Of a stretch of 64,000 nt of DNA, positions 20,908 through 32,300 are shown piece by piece. Under the pieces are notes generated by a model. The model was given only the letters and a program-made list of their open reading frames with translations, ran no database searches and was not told the origin of the DNA. Position 1 is the stretch's first letter. Each line of letters opens with the position of its first letter. The stretch spans positions 1-64,000 of the forward strand of contig MU624546.1 in NCBI GenBank assembly GCA_025349905.2, read 5' to 3'. The stretch is from Blastocladiella britannica (lineage: Eukaryota > Blastocladiomycota > Blastocladiomycetes > Blastocladiales > Blastocladiaceae). The translations under genes and the position numbers were made by a program.

Positions 20908-22529
20908 TCACAGCAGATCCGCACCGGCACTTGGCGCAATGATGGATGCAGCCAGTTCACCACTAAGCGGTGGCTCGGCCGCAATCACGGCCTCTAGCAT
21001 CTCGTAAAACGAGTCCACGTCAAGCTCAGCAAGACGCTCCAGGTCACGGTCGGCTTGATCGTGTTCTTTGCCACAATTATCGACCTCCTCGTCGTCGTGG
21101 TGCGGGTGGTCGTCAGGAAGGTGGCACCAGTCCACTGCCGAATGGCCACCCGCCACGTGCAGCACCAGCGGCCCTCCATCTGCCGCCTCGTCCTGCAAGG
21201 CTTCTAGGTCGGTGTCTATGGGTCCGTCTGCCGCCAGTCCCTCTAGGGGAAGTATGGGAATCAAGGGGCGGAGAGGCGGTGCAAAAGACGAGGAAATGGA
21301 AGGAGAAAGCGGAGTTGAGCTGGTGCGCGGTCGTGTCATATCGGCTGCTGTAGTTGCGGGAGAAGTAGAGAGCAGCGCGCGATCCGGGGTGGATGCAGAG
21401 CGTGGTGGGGCCGTCACTGATCTGAGCAACGGCATCATGGCGCCTGGAAGGCCAGCTTCCAGTTTAGCGTGCGTGACGGCGAGCGACACTCGGTAGAGGT
21501 AGTTGGCGTAGAACTGTGCCTCGGTCAGCCTGCATTACTATTAAAATGAGAGATCAGTCGAAGAAACAAGATGGAAGGTCGTACCGTTGGGACACAAGCT
21601 GCGCCTTCATTTTCGACAAGGCCGCATCCTCTTCGTGCAACAGGGCCACCAGAGGTTGGTAGCTGGCAGGATTGGCCAAATAATCGTAATCTGGCGCAAG
21701 AGTTTCTGAAAATGTGTCGCGATCATTCGACAATGCAAGCACCGCCTTGCGGAGACGGCGGCGGTCATCGGGCTGCAGTCCAAGGCCGAGCCAGGGGAGC
21801 CGGAATTCTATACAGTTTGCGTCAGTTTACAGTTGAATAGAAAAAAGGAGATAAGGTACCCAGAGGCTGATCTGTGGCCTTGCCTGACAAGCGGCGGAAG
21901 CGCGATTCGTCCTCTTTGGGAGGAGGAGTGGGAACGTCCTGCTCCGCCGATTCGGGATCCTCTGTGAGTTGAGCACCGTCCAAGGAAAGAATCGTCTTGG
22001 GTACCTCGCTGCCGCCATTCCGCAGCGAAAGAACAGAGCCAGTTCGGTTGAGTCTTCCTTGTGCCACGGTGAGGGCCGAGCGGGCGAGCACTTTTTGTTC
22101 GTTTGTCAGTTTTTGGGAAATTCAATTCATTCAAAATTCATGAATGGCACCTTTCCAAGAATTCCCTGAGGCGGCCTCGGTCGCATTCTCTGCCGGTGGT
22201 AAGGTCGGAAATGCCTCCAGTAGAATTACTTGCTCACCATCATTGTCGTCGTCACAATCGCCGACTGAAAAGAGAGACGCCGAGTCGAAATGCAACTTGT
22301 CCAGCGGCGTGAGGCTGCCAAGGCCACTGTCCATGGAGGCGTCCGAGGGGCGGTGATAGGGGAACGTTGCCATTGTCGGCGGCTGCGTCGCGGCGTCCGC
22401 CTGCGGAGCGCTGCTTCCACTCGTTTTCGATGTTGTTGTAGTTGTTGTCGACTCACCGCGCGACCGCGTTGCGAGGGCGGCTGTTGCCAGGGACGCCGAG
22501 GAGGACCACGATGCCAGCCGCTGGAACAT
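20908..22529 (-). CDS. BSD-domain protein related to SYAP1
   Basis: Four exons (22529-22151, 22090-21860, 21807-21585, 21529-20908) give 358 residues. The central segment is a BSD domain of the synapse-associated-protein-1 type: FRLPWLGLGLQPDDRRRLR, KAVLALSNDRDTFSETL, a Leu-Leu-His-Glu-Asp block (LHEEDAALSKMKAQLVSQR) and the splice-completed LTEAQFYANYLYRVSL, with the conserved F..NY.YRV core. SYAP1 relatives in animals link to Akt and insulin signalling and are cytosolic; yeast Dos2 also has a BSD domain. The N terminus is Ser/Thr-rich, the C terminus acidic with DVDSFYEMLEAVI. Molecular function is unknown. It lies 187 nt upstream of the APP1-like gene on the same strand. Confidence 0.72.
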
Positions 22530-23065
22530 TTTCTTTATGTATATAATATCTGGGGCCGCTGCAACTAATTGGCGAAAGAGGAGAGTGACGTATCATTCCC
22601 ACTGACAGGATTTTTTTGGGATCCGGCCGCGTACTTTCGCGTGCTGGTATTTCCTCATACCACTGCCTCAGCGTGCACGGCTCGGGCGCCTGCTTATTTA
22701 TGCTCTGACTTTCACCAGTACCGCGGCCTTGGTCGTTGACTGCCCATGAGTCTACGTGCCCGCACTCGGCCATAAGAGATCGGCAGGTCATTGCCGCAGC
22801 CCAGGATTGTCATCCAGAACGACCCTCGAAACGTGTGCGAAACGGTTCAAGGGACTGGTCATCCTGATGTGCAGGCAATTTTGAGGTTCATAATTCAGCC
22901 ACTTGTGCAGCGGCTAGTGATTCGTTGTTACCAAAACCTTGTCCGCGTCCATCCAATCCCTGGCTCTCGGAGTTGGCCTATAAAGACCGCACTGGCCCCT
23001 CTCCATCAATTCGCGCACCAAATAATCCAGCTTTACATATAAAGGTAGAACATAGAAACCAAAAG
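22530..23065 (+). promoter_or_regulatory. Intergenic promoter region of tyrosinase 2, TATA box at 22979
   Basis: A 536-bp divergent region between the BSD-domain gene and tyrosinase 2. TATAAA at 22979-22984 lies 82 bp before the tyrosinase ATG, at a suitable distance for a real TATA box; a second TATAAAGG at about 23038 is only 28 bp before the ATG. CCAAT occurs at about 22953. I see no RNA gene. Confidence 0.5.
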
Positions 23066-24481
23066 ATGCGCGCTGCTTGCCTTATCACCGCCCTCGTCGC
23101 ACTCATGACGCTCGCTGCCTCTGCCAACGGCCAGTGCCGCGTCCGCAAGGAACTCCGCACCCTGAGCAGCTCGGAGCGCCAGGTCATGGTCCGGGCCATC
23201 AAGGCCATGCGCCAGAACGGTTCCTTTGCCCGCCTCCAGCAGGAGCACACGGACAACCTTGCCTATGCTCATGTACGTTTTTAAACTGCTTCACATAGTT
23301 TGGAATAGTCTCACTAACTGGAACAAATGATTTAAAAAAAAAAAGGGCAACTTCCGGTTCATGCTCTGGCACCGCGCCTTCACGATGCGGTTCGAGGACG
23401 CGTTCATGGCTGCCGCCGGCGGTGGCATTTCGGGCCTGCCGTTCCTGGACCTGTCGCGCGATGCGCCCAACCCGGCCGGATCGCCCGTGTGGGGCGAGGA
23501 CCTGATGGGTCCTGTCGGCGGCTGCCTCGGCGCTCCGTTTGCCGAGTTCACCAACGGCGGCAAGTGCGTGTACCGCGGTGTGCCTAGTGCCAGCTGGGGC
23601 GGCTGTGCGGCGACGGTGGTGGCGGCGGCGATCCGCACCATTGGCGAGTACACCGAGTTTACGCAGCGCCTCGAATCGACATGCCACAACAGCGTGCACT
23701 CGAGCTTTGGCGACTCGTCGGCCCTGTACTGGGTGCCCCAGGCGCCGTCAGATCCCTTCTTTTACCCGTTCCACGCCGGCATTGACTACAACTTGGGTAC
23801 ATTTTTTGCCTTGTCTCAGTCAGTTTGAGCCCCATGCTCACCATTCAACACCAAAAAATAATAGCAATGTGGCAAACCTCCAACAGCCGCGCCGACCTCG
23901 ATCTGAACGACAAGGCGTACTTTGGCAAGTCGGCCGCCCAGCTGTTTGCGTACAACGAGGGCCCGGGCTGCTACACGTACGACCGGTCGTCGCCGCCCAA
24001 GCCTCAGCCGGACCCGACCAGCAGCGCCAGCACGAGTACATCCACTACGACCACGGCTACCACGGGCACCGCCACGACCTCGGGCACCGCCGCACCGACG
24101 CCAACAAACGACGGCAAGGGCGCCGGCAACTCGACGACCCCCGAGACCTGGATCCCCGAGTTCTCGGAGCTGTCGCCCAAGTTCTTTAGCGACAACATGC
24201 CATGGATGTCGGCCGAGCAGATCACGGGCTTCAACCGCGCGTACAAGTACATTATCGAGTACCTCAAGCGCCTGCAGTCGTCGGGCAAGTCACTGCCCAT
24301 GCTTGGCGACTTCCGGTCGATTGTTGGCCAGGTCAAGTCGCCCATGACCAGCGGCAATACACCAGCTGCTGCTGGCTCTGCGCAGGCCGACAAGGCAGCG
24401 GGCTCTGGAGCTGCTGCGGCCACTGCGGTTTCGCTGGGTGTGTCTGCCCTCCTTGCGTTGTTTTTGCTTGTCTCCATGTAA
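23066..24481 (+). CDS. Secreted tyrosinase 2 with C-terminal extension and GPI-like tail
   Basis: Exons 23066-23272, 23346-23796 and 23865-24481 give 424 residues. Signal peptide residues 1-22 (ending ASANG). CuA ligands: His61, His69 (YAHGNF) and His78 (FMLWHR), followed by FE. CuB ligands: His183 and His187 (CHNSVH), and His212 (YPFHAGIDY). The AAGGGISGLPFLDLS block and the Gly/Cys-rich GGCLGAPF and WGGCA segments are shared with tyrosinase 3. After the core come a Thr/Ser-rich, probably O-glycosylated linker, a conserved helical block (WIPEFSELSPKFFSDN ... QITGFNRAYKYIIEYL), and a hydrophobic C terminus (VSLGVSALLALFLLVSM) suited to GPI attachment. The first intron ends in an A-run before AG (AAAAAAAAAAAG). 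Expected role: oxidative cross-linking or melanin at the cell surface. Confidence 0.9.
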
Positions 24482-24683
24482 AAATATAATGTAAATTGCA
24501 TGTTTGAGCCACAGCCGCTGCGTTTGATGAGTCGGACCAGGGAGCGCGATCAATAATGAGCGTCACTGATTTTAACGTTTTAAATCCCTCGCCCACGCTT
24601 CAAAAAGTTGGTCGAGCGAGCAAACCAACAACATCCCTCTCTTTGGAAAAATACCGCAATACAAAACTAGAAGAAAGATAGAA

Positions 24684-26108
24684 ATGGTCTCAATCCTTGC
24701 TCTCATTGCTCTCGTGGTGGTGCTGATGGCGACGGGCGCTGACGCCCAGTGCCGCGTCCGCAAGGAGCTCCGCTCGCTCTCGTCGGGCGAGCGTGCGGCC
24801 ATGGTCCGTGGCTTCAATAGCATGTACTCGAGCGGCCGTCTCGAGCAGTACCGTCGCACCCACGAGCAGAACCTCGGCTTTGTATGTTTCTTTGCTTCAG
24901 TGGTTTGTTCGCGGCGTCATGACTCTCACTTTCTTGAAAACAATATTAAAGGCGCATGGCACCAACAACTTCTTGCTCTGGCACCGGTCGTTCCTGATGA
25001 ACTTTGAGAGCGATTTCCTGAGCGCGGCCGGGGGCGGCATCTCAGGTCTGCCCTACCACGACCTGTCCTCCGACGCCAGCAACCCGGCCGGCAGTTCCGT
25101 GTGGTCGTCGTCGCTCATGGGCAACGACAATGGCTGCTCGGGTGCTCCCTTTAACGGAATGCAGGTCAATGGCCAGTGCCTCAACCGTGGTGGACCCAAC
25201 GGCAACTGGGGCGGGTGCGCGGGATCGGTGGTGTCGGGCCTGATCAACCGTAACACCGAGTACACGCAGTTCACGCGCAGTCTCGAAGGCATCTGCCACA
25301 ACCAGGTCCACAGCTCGTTTCCCGGCAGCCCGCTGTACTACATGAACCAGAGTCCGTCGGACCCCTACTTTTACCCTGTACGTCCTTTTATATATTTTGC
25401 AGATCCAATATGGATCGCTGACTCAATGGGCCATTCAATGATCAGTTCCACGTCGGTATCGACCACATGTTTGCCACCTGGCAGCTCCAGAACGGCCAGG
25501 CCAACATTGACTGGAACGCGCGCATCTACGCTGGTCGCACTGCCAACGAGCTGTTTTCTTACACGTCGGGCGGCGGCTGCTACAGCTACCAGGACATCAA
25601 CGGCCCGCCGCCGCAGCCGTCGTCGACTAGCACCCCGGCGCCACCGACCACCGCCACCACCGCCACCACGGCTTCGTCCTCGGCGACAAACACGGGCGCT
25701 TCGACGACCGACACCACCACCGCCACCTCCACCACCGCTAGCGGCAGCACCGCCGCGCCGCAGCCGACTGGCAAGGGCACTGGCGGTACCATTGGCAACA
25801 CGGACCCGTCGTGGGTGCCGCCGTTTGTGGAGCTCCCGGCCGAGTTCTTCAAGGACATGGGCTTCAACCAGTCGCAGATTGATGGCTTCAACCGCGAGTT
25901 CAAGACCATTGTCACGTTCCTCAACAAGACCAAGGAAACTGGCGGCAAGATCCCGACCCTCGACGACTTTTCGCGCATCTCGGGCTCCAACAAGACCGAC
26001 ACGGTAGCGCCTGCCGCAGATGCCAAGAAGCCCAGCTCGGCGACCGGTCTCTCGGTCGCGTTCAGTGCTGCACTCGGCCTTGTCGCCCTGCTTGTTACTA
26101 TGTTGTAA
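24684..26108 (+). CDS. Secreted tyrosinase 3, tandem paralogue of tyrosinase 2
   Basis: Exons 24684-24881, 24952-25377 and 25446-26108 give 428 residues. Intron positions match tyrosinase 2: the first at the homologous residue; the second two residues before the CuB His210, where tyrosinase 2 has it seven residues after the equivalent His212. Signal peptide 1-21 (ending GADA), then QCRVRKELR as in its neighbour. CuA: His60, His68 (AHGTNNF) and His77 (LLWHR). CuB: His182 and His186 (CHNQVH), and His210 (FHVGID). The Thr-rich linker is longer than in tyrosinase 2. The C-terminal helical block (WVPPFVELPAEFFKDMG ... QIDGFNREFKTIVTFL) and the hydrophobic tail (VAFSAALGLVALLVTML) are conserved in type. 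The two genes are direct repeats 202 nt apart, a clear tandem duplication that has diverged considerably. Confidence 0.9.
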
Positions 26109-26251
26109 TTTATTTGTCTGTTAATTTGATTCCCTCCCACTTTTTTTTGTTGTACTCGTAACGCTACATTGATACCCATCCCAAAGTCAAAGGATCCAAA
26201 GCTTAAGAAATCTATATATTTGCAATCGCATACTGTACAATAACATGTTCT

Positions 26252-29200
26252 TTAGAAGTACCCGCCACCGCCGCCACCGCCAACAAGGGACCGTGGAGAG
26301 TGCGGTGCTGGCGATCCAAACCGATCCGAGGTCGACGCAAACCGCTGCAGCGTCATGGGCTGCTTCTCCGTGTACAGCGACAGCGTCTGCACGCCGGTGC
26401 TGCTCTTGTGGTACGCCTCCATCTCCTTCTCGCGCTTGAGAGCCCGGATCGTCTTCTCGAGCTCCGACTTTTCGTCAATCTCGCGGTTCAGCGACCCCGA
26501 GTACTCTTCGCGAATGTCGGCCAGGATCTTGCGGAACTCCTTGCGCAGGTTGACCACGGTCGGGTTCTTGTCATTGTCGCCAATCTGGTTGACGGTCATC
26601 TCCTCGCACTTGGCCTTGAGCTCGGCCATGTCGGTGCGCTGCGCGGCAATCACGCGCTCCAGCTTCTTGCGCTCACCCTCGAAATCGGTAAAGTTGCCCG
26701 CGAGCCGGTCAAACTCCTTGAGAATGCCCTCGTACTCTTGCTGCTGGGTCTTTTCGCGCTCCTGCAGCTTCTCGAGCTCGCCCGACAGCTGGTCCTCGCG
26801 CTTGGCAAACTTCTCGAACGTGTGCGCCAGCTGCTCCTCCATCGCCGCCACTTGCTCCTGCAGCGCGCGGTGCTGCGCGAAATCAATGCCCTCGGCGTCG
26901 CCGAGCTTGGCCCGCAGCTCGTCCACCACCCGGTCGTGCGCGGCGCGATCGGCGTCACGGGCCTCGCCCAGCCGCGTGAGCTTGTCCTTCGCCGACGCCT
27001 TTTCCTGCTCGAGCACCGTGATCTGGCGCTTGAGCGCCTCGAGCTGGGAGGCTTGCGAGTCGGCCGAGTTTTGCACTCCCGAGAGCTCGCGTTCGTACGC
27101 CGACATGTCTGCAATACATTTTTTGGTTAATTTCCTGTGTCACAAAGATCCAAATGAAGGAAGAGAAAAAAAAAACATACCATCCTCGTAACGGTGCTGC
27201 AGGTCCGTCATGGCATCCTCGAGCTCGCGCACCTTGCGCTTGCGCTCGGCAACTTCCTCGTCCAGCTTGGCCAGCGCGTCTTGCAGCTCGGCCGACACCT
27301 GCTGCGTCTTGCGGACGAGGCGGTCCTCGGCGTCGCGCAGCTCCTGGGCCGACGCCGCCTTGAGCTTCTCGTGCTGATCTTGCAGACGCACCAGGATCTT
27401 TTCCTTCTCGGCGTACTCCTTGTTGAGCGCGTCCAATTGAGTCTGGAGTGCGGCCCGTGTCTGGCCCATCTGCTGCTCGTGCGCCTCTTGCACGCGGTCC
27501 AGCTCGCCTCGGGTGCGCTGCAGGTCGCCGCGCATGACCTCAACTTGACGGTCCTTGTCCTCGAGATCTTTTTTCAGCACCGACATGTCGGCCTCCATGC
27601 CTTTGCGCATGCGATCCAAATTGGCCTCGTGGTCGCGCAGGTCCTCGTCGCGCGCGCTCTGGAGCCGGTCCAGCGACGCTTTCAGCCGCACCACCTGCCG
27701 CTCAAACTCGTCCGCCGACGCCGCCGTCTGCTTGAGCTTGTCCTCGGCCGCGCGCAACTCCGCCTCGGTGCGCTCCAGCGACGCCTTGAGCTTGTTGACC
27801 TGCACCGACGACTCCTTGGCCTGGTTGGCGTACTGGTCGACTTTGCCAGTCTGTTCCTGGCGCAACGTTCCGAGTTCGCGCGACAGATCGCTCATCTGCC
27901 GCTTGACGCGGGTGCGCTCCAGGTCATAGTCGGCCGCTTGGTCGCGCAGCTGCGCGCGCGTCGCGTCCGCCTCGTCCTGCGCCGCCTTGACCGCCACACG
28001 GGCCTCGGCCAAATCCGCCTCGCGCTTGCGCAGCTGCGACTCTTTTTTGGACACGGCATCGCGCAGCTCCTCCAGCTCAAACTGCATGCGAGACACCTCC
28101 TGGCGCGACGACCCGCCGGCACGGTCCATGGTCTCGCGCAGCTTGGCCACCGACGCCTCGTGCTCGCGCTTCTGCCGCGTCAAGTCCGCGTTGGCAACGT
28201 CCACGTCGCGGCGCGCCGCGTCCAGGTCCTTGGTGGCGGCCTTGAGCTTGGCTTCGAGATCGGCCACCTGGCGCGGGTCCATGCGCGGAGATCCAGGGGC
28301 CGAAGCAGCAGCAGCAGGTGCATTGCCACGGGCCATGGACTGGCGAAGCAACACGTCGTACTCGTCCTGCATACCCAGAAGATCCTTGCGGTACCGCTCC
28401 AGCTGCGTGCGGTACCGGTCCACGTCGCCCTGGTAGTCTTGGTTCTTGTCCGAGAGCCGCGACACGTCACGAAGCGCATCTTGCAACGCGCGCTCGTTGG
28501 CCTTGAGGTCGCGCTGGGCGCGGAGCATCCGCGACTCCATCTCGTCCAGCTGGTCCACTTGTGCGCGCGCGGCCGCCGACGACGACGGGGACGACCGGAG
28601 CGTGTCCATCTTCATTTGCATCGTCTCGTTGCGTTGCTGCAGGTCCAAAACCCGGTCCAGTAGCTCCTCCTTGTCGCGCACCACCCGCTCCACGCGCGTC
28701 GCCAGCTGGTCCAGGCTAAACCGCGTGGGCGACAGGGGCGTGTTGGACGGCGAAATGGTGTCGTAGAGCCGGCGCAGCGTGCGCATGTCCGTGTCGCGCA
28801 GCCGCTTGATCTCGTCGGCGTCTGAGCGCGCGTCCTCCAGCTGCCGCCGTAACACTCGCTCGCCAAACCCGCCACCTGGGCTACGTGGCGACCCTGGCGC
28901 AGCAGCTGCGGCCGCTCCTCCAGACTGGGTCAGCTCCTCGAGCCGGCGCTCGAGCTCGCGGCGCTTGATGCGCTCGTCCTCAAGTTCCGACTTGGCGCGC
29001 TCGCGCTCCAAGATGGCGTCGCGCATCGACGCATTGACCGCCGACCGCATTTCCGGCCGCGATTGCCGCGGGTCCGGCTGCATCGACATTTCGGCCTCGA
29101 GCGCCGCCGACCGGCCCTTCTCGCGTGCCAGCTGGTCGCGCAGGTCGCGAATCATGGCACGGGTCTCGGTGGACGCGCCCACGTCCGCCGACGCGGCGGT

Positions 29201-32058
29201 GCGCGAGTCGTCAAACGGCTCGACGCCCGAGTCGGACGCAAAGTCGCGGGCCCGGCCCCGATCGCGCGACCGCGACCGCGACCGCGCACCGCCAATCGAC
29301 GATGTCCGCGCGGGCGTGAGCCCTTGCTTGGTCTGCAAGATCTCGAGCTTTACCGTCGCCTCTTCGAGCTCGGTGCGTAAGCCCGCAATCGTGCGGTCCC
29401 GCTCTACCAGAGCCTCATTGTCCTCCTCGGCCCGCTGCTTGTAGTCCGACACCTCGGCCGCTAGCTTGGCCGCGGCCTGTGCCTTGAGCTCGGCCGCCTC
29501 ACGCGCGGCCGCAATCTGCTTGTCGGCGCGCTGGGCCTCGGTCGACAGAGACGCCACTTTGGCTTCCAAGGCCAGCACTTTGGCGTTGGCCACCGCCGCC
29601 GACGGCGTGTCTTCAGGGATGCCGCTGCCCGGCGCACGTCGTGGCGCCGTGCTGCCGCCATTGCCGCCGCCCGAAGTCTCGAAATCGGCTACGGCGCGAC
29701 CAAGCAGTCCCGCGGCACTCTGGGCAAGCCGCTTCTCCAGGTCACCGACGCGCTTGGTGTACTTGAGCAGCTCGGCCAAAATTCGCTCCACTTTTTCGGT
29801 GGCCGCGTGCACCTGCTTGCGTGCCTTGGCCGCCACCTCCTCGTTCGAGTCGCGGTGCATCCGCAGCAGCTGGTTGGCCGACTCTTTCACCTTGATTTCG
29901 GTGGCCAGTTTGGCCGTGAGCTGCTCCGACTTGGACCGTAAGGTGCGCAGCTCGCGCCGGTACCGCTCAATGTCGTCGGCGCGCAGGACCATGAACACGC
30001 GCGAGTCGGCCAGTGCTTTCTGGGTTTCGGGATCCGCCAGCGAAACGCCAGTATCTGAGCGCCCACTCATCCCAAACCCACCGCGCGCGCTGCTCACAAC
30101 CGATGTGCCGCCGCCACCGCCGCCGCGGGACATGAGCGCCCGCGACTTGTCGGTGACGCGCGACGCGCCCGAGACGACGCTGATCGAGTCGTCCACGTCC
30201 ACATCCTTACGCGGTGGTCCACCCGTGACCCCAAGCGCGCGGTCCGAGTCGCTGGGACCCAGCCGGTCGCGCTGCTCGGTGGCGGAAACACCGCCCGGTG
30301 GTGGGCGGCTGGGCCGTCCGCTGGCCGATGCCGGCGTGGCTGCGCGGCTGGCGGGCGGCGATTCGCGTTCTCGACGCTCCCGCTCAAACACTGCCGCACG
30401 CTCGCGATCGGCTGCACGCTGTCGGGCGGTGGCCGTGGCGGGTCCGGCTGGGCTCCACGGCGGTGGTGGCTTGGCGCCGGTGCGCTCGGGCGGCGATGCA
30501 CGGCCACCCCCACCAGCTGATCCGTTGCGCAGATCGGGTGCGGGACCACGGCCGCTGCTGCCGCCGGCATGCGGTCCCGATGACGATGTGGGCGGTGGCG
30601 GGAGCGGTGGCGGCGTGTTGTCGCTGTCGGGACCGCCGCGCCGTTTGAGGGTTGGTGCGTCTGGACCGGCCGTTTGCATCGCATTGAATCGGTCGCGTTG
30701 TGCAGGTGTGTCGGGAACCGTCAGATCCGAGTGCGGCGACGGAGGGACCGAAGGACCGGGCGGGGCATCGCCCAGCATCCGCGGGCGCGTCGTCTGCGGC
30801 ATCGGGCTCGTGTCACGGCCCCTGCCACCTCCTCCTCCTCCATTGGGCATGCCGGGGAGGGGCGGTGGGGGCGGCATGCCGTTATCAGAGTCGGATGCCG
30901 TTGCAATCGACGTGCGGCGGGACGCTGCACCACCACCCGGCATGGGTCGCGGGGCAGTTGTGGGCGATGATCGCACGCCATTTGCCACCTTGTTGGCAAG
31001 GCCGTACCGGTCACCGCCGCCGCCACCGCTGCTACCTTGGGGTGCATCTGTCGCTGACGGACGGCGACCGCCTGCACTGTCGCTGCCTGCGTTGGGCGTA
31101 ATGGCGAGGTTGGGCCGCTTGCGCATAGACGATGGCAAGAGGCCCGATAACCGAAAGTCCTGACCGCCACCAGCACCGCCGCTTGGTGCCACCTCGCTTG
31201 GGGTTGGCAACGGAGGAAGCGGTGGGGGCGGTGGGGGCACGTCATCCTCGGACACTTCCGAATCTTGCACGTCGTCGCCAGCCGTGGATTTGGTGATGGT
31301 TCGCCGAGTCTGTTCGTATTGTTAAGGAATGAGTGTAATTGAGCCAGCCATTGGGAGCAAATGATGGAAAGTACCTCGGCATCGCTGTCGTCGTCGCGCA
31401 CGTACATGGACACGGCCATGATCTTGTTGGCTTGAATCACTTCGGTGCGCACGGGCGTCTCGGCCGTCGCCAGTGCCGTTCGCCGTTCATCGCTCTCTCG
31501 CTGCTGGCGATCTCGTGCGTACTCGCGCTCCCGACGCTCGCGGCGGCGCTCTTCAAAGTCTTCCATTGGGGCACCACCGGTACCGCCAGCGTTGCGGCCA
31601 GGTGACGAACCACCAGCACCAGGAGCAGCAGCAGCACCAGCGCCGCCGGGCGGCGGGCGACGCGGGCGGCCAGCAGAGACGGCTTCCACAGCACCGCGGC
31701 CACCAGGTGGCTCGTCCCGAGACGCAGCGCCTCGGCGTGGGGGTGGAACGCCTCCACCACCTCCGCTCGCATCGGCGCCAGAGATGCCTGACCGAATCGT
31801 GTCGCGCAGTGGATTGCGGAAACGGCCCTCCCCACCGGGGGCAGGGGATGTGCGCGATGTAGGGCCAGCGCTGCGCTCTCGAGAGGGCATGCGTCCACCA
31901 GCCGATGATGCGCCGCCAGGGCGCATGGAAGCAGGGGGTCCCACGGACGGGTCGCGAGGACCGCGGGATGCACCGCCAGAGTATTCGGGGCGCGGAGACC
32001 GTCCGCGGTCGTCGCGCTCGGAGCGGGAACGGTACTGTTGGTTGCAGTAATCATTCAT
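26252..32058 (-). CDS. Giant coiled-coil protein with disordered, Pro-rich N terminus
   Basis: Three exons (32058-31375, 31309-27181, 27108-26252) give about 1,889 residues. The N-terminal 700 residues are Arg/Pro/Gly/Ser-rich with a polyPro run (VPPPPPPLPPLP) just after the first splice and repeated GGGG motifs. From about residue 720 to nearly the end the sequence is continuous heptad-like coiled coil, rich in Ala, Glu, Arg, Lys, Leu, with few prolines except one SPSRTP-like hinge region near the SNTPLSPTRF segment. The last part contains VVNLRKEFRKILADIREEY and ends in a Ser/Pro segment and a Gly run. The organisation is like myosin-tail, rootletin or basal-body linker proteins; no motor or other catalytic domain is present. 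I cannot name the family. A structural role in the flagellar rootlet, spindle pole or cell cortex is possible but only inferred. Confidence 0.8.
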
Positions 32059-32300
32059 TGGTCAATATCTTTGCATTTTTTTGATTTTTGGCTGACGCTA
32101 CCTCCATGTGGTATGGTATGGATTGGGCTCGGCTAGACCTCGCCTTAAAAAATAGCGCAAAGTGGGCCTTTTGGTCGAAGGGGGCAGCCAAGGACGGCGC
32201 TGGCGGTTTGCTTTCGCTTTTGTGTTTGAGTGGCAAGAAATCGAAAGAGAGAAACAGGAAAAGCCACAAAACGGACGCCCCAACGATCCATTCGGGGACC

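Noticed and set aside
10120..26108. Secondary-metabolite gene cluster around the tyrosinases
   Set aside because: No polyketide synthase, peptide synthetase, terpene synthase, P450 or pathway regulator lies between them; the intervening genes are housekeeping.
27194..31163. Two long plus-strand open frames (489 and 565 codons) over the giant coiled-coil gene
   Set aside because: They are antisense shadows. The GC-rich third positions of the sense codons suppress stops on the other strand; the translations are low complexity with no domain, while the minus strand forms a coherent coiled coil with supported splices.
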